Part shown: positions 5,525-5,705 of the stretch, one piece after another
How the letters are laid out: each line of letters starts with the position of its first letter
Position numbering within the stretch: the first letter of the stretch is position 1
Origin: Deltaproteobacteria bacterium
Lineage (GTDB): Bacteria; Desulfobacterota; Syntrophobacteria; BM002
Length of the DNA stretch: 5,705 bases
NCBI GenBank assembly: GCA_020350905.1
Contig: CP070843.1
Coordinates: 902,975-908,679 of the forward strand
Reading direction: 5' to 3'
Made by a program: the position numbers and the translations under genes
Notes under the pieces: generated by a model
Database searches by the model: none
Told to the model about the DNA's origin: nothing
Seen by the model: the letters and a program-made list of their open reading frames with translations, nothing else

Positions 5525-5536
5525 GGGGTCAGATTT
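5525..5536. repeat. GGGGTCAGATTT motif, possible dispersed repeat end
   Basis: The string GGGGTCAGATTT, preceded by CAGGAAAA, resembles a motif (AAATCTGACCCC on the other strand) that I associate with dispersed repeats in proteobacterial genomes, often near REP-type transposases. Only one copy is in the window, so the repeat nature is inferred from memory of the motif and not shown here. Confidence 0.25.
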
Positions 5537-5599
5537 CCGAAAAGAATAGAGATCTAAGGGACTTGGGATTTTTTACGAAAGGTTAAGGGGACCAGTCTG

Positions 5600-5705
5600 T
5601 TGGCGACAGTAAAAGAAACGCAGCCAAGAACCAGTAGCCCTGGCACAGTTGACGAGGAGTGGCAGGCAGCAGAAAATGTGCTCACCAGCTTGCAGCTCGC
5701 CAGGA
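5600..5705 (+). CDS. Possible start of a hypothetical gene (cut by window end)
   Basis: A frame is open from the stop at 5555-5557 to the window edge. Its first plausible start is TTG 5600, with AAGGGG (5585-5590) 9 nt upstream; CTG 5597 is adjacent. The 35 visible residues begin ATVKETQPRTSSPGT and continue VDEEWQAAENVLTSLQLAR, a polar tail followed by an amphipathic helix, which looks like a real soluble protein N-terminus. No family can be assigned from so little. The start would be non-ATG, so a chance ORF remains possible. The repeats just upstream would form its promoter region. Confidence 0.4.
   Translation, partial: MATVKETQPRTSSPGTVDEEWQAAENVLTSLQLAR

Larger units (their letters stand above)
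5245..5599. other. Non-coding region with repeat elements
   Basis: These 355 bp follow the DUF401 gene and contain no credible gene. The first half is a GC-rich repeat block with hairpins (5286-5386), then TGTCATTTC (5391-5399) mirrored by GAAATG at 5440-5445 and 5447-5452. The second half is AT-richer and includes TTGACA (5507-5512), with only a poor -10 (CAGATT) 17 nt later, and a GGGGTCAGATTT motif (5525-5536). An imperfect hairpin GGGGCT/AGCCCC (5223-5228 and 5243-5248) spans the DUF401 stop codon but lacks a T-tract. Confidence 0.5.

Overview
The window reads as chromosomal DNA of a Gram-negative, probably anaerobic bacterium. I favour a deltaproteobacterium (Desulfobacterota). This is inference from gene content: a TatT/TatP-type TRAP transporter pair, a DUF401 ion-transporter-superfamily permease, a stand-alone LigD-type 3'-phosphoesterase, and intergenic repeats of a style common in that group. 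No rRNA, tRNA, CRISPR array, transposase or phage gene is visible.

Layout. (1) 1-1931, minus strand: a two-gene TRAP operon. tatT (periplasmic TPR lipoprotein) comes first and overlaps by 26 bp the next gene, a DctP/TatP-type substrate-binding protein that runs off the window at base 1. The membrane subunits (DctQ/DctM) would be expected beyond that edge. (2) 1932-2330: a 399-bp divergent intergenic region holding a candidate tatT promoter inside nested inverted repeats, a possible 23-codon leader ORF and two overlapping dyads. (3) 2331-3656, plus strand: a stand-alone LigD-type 3'-phosphoesterase and, 45 bp later, an alpha/beta hydrolase; probably one transcript. (4) 3657-3957: a 301-bp leader region with a TTGACA-N17-TAATAT promoter candidate, competing stem-loops and a triple heptamer repeat. 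(5) 3958-5244, plus strand: a 428-residue DUF401 membrane transporter. (6) 5245-5599: non-coding DNA with a GC-rich 49-bp imperfect tandem repeat containing two hairpins, then a GGGGTCAG-type motif. (7) 5600-5705: a plausible start of another plus-strand gene, cut by the window end.

How the genes work together. TatT and TatP should form a periplasmic complex that captures a solute and delivers it to a TRAP permease. The phosphoesterase cleans damaged or ribonucleotide-bearing 3' ends of DNA; nothing in the window (Ku, ligase, polymerase) completes an end-joining pathway. The hydrolase and the DUF401 permease have no assignable substrate. I see no convincing undescribed system. The most interesting points are the apparent loss of the canonical substrate arginine in TatP, the structured leader of the DUF401 gene, and the two intergenic repeat elements.
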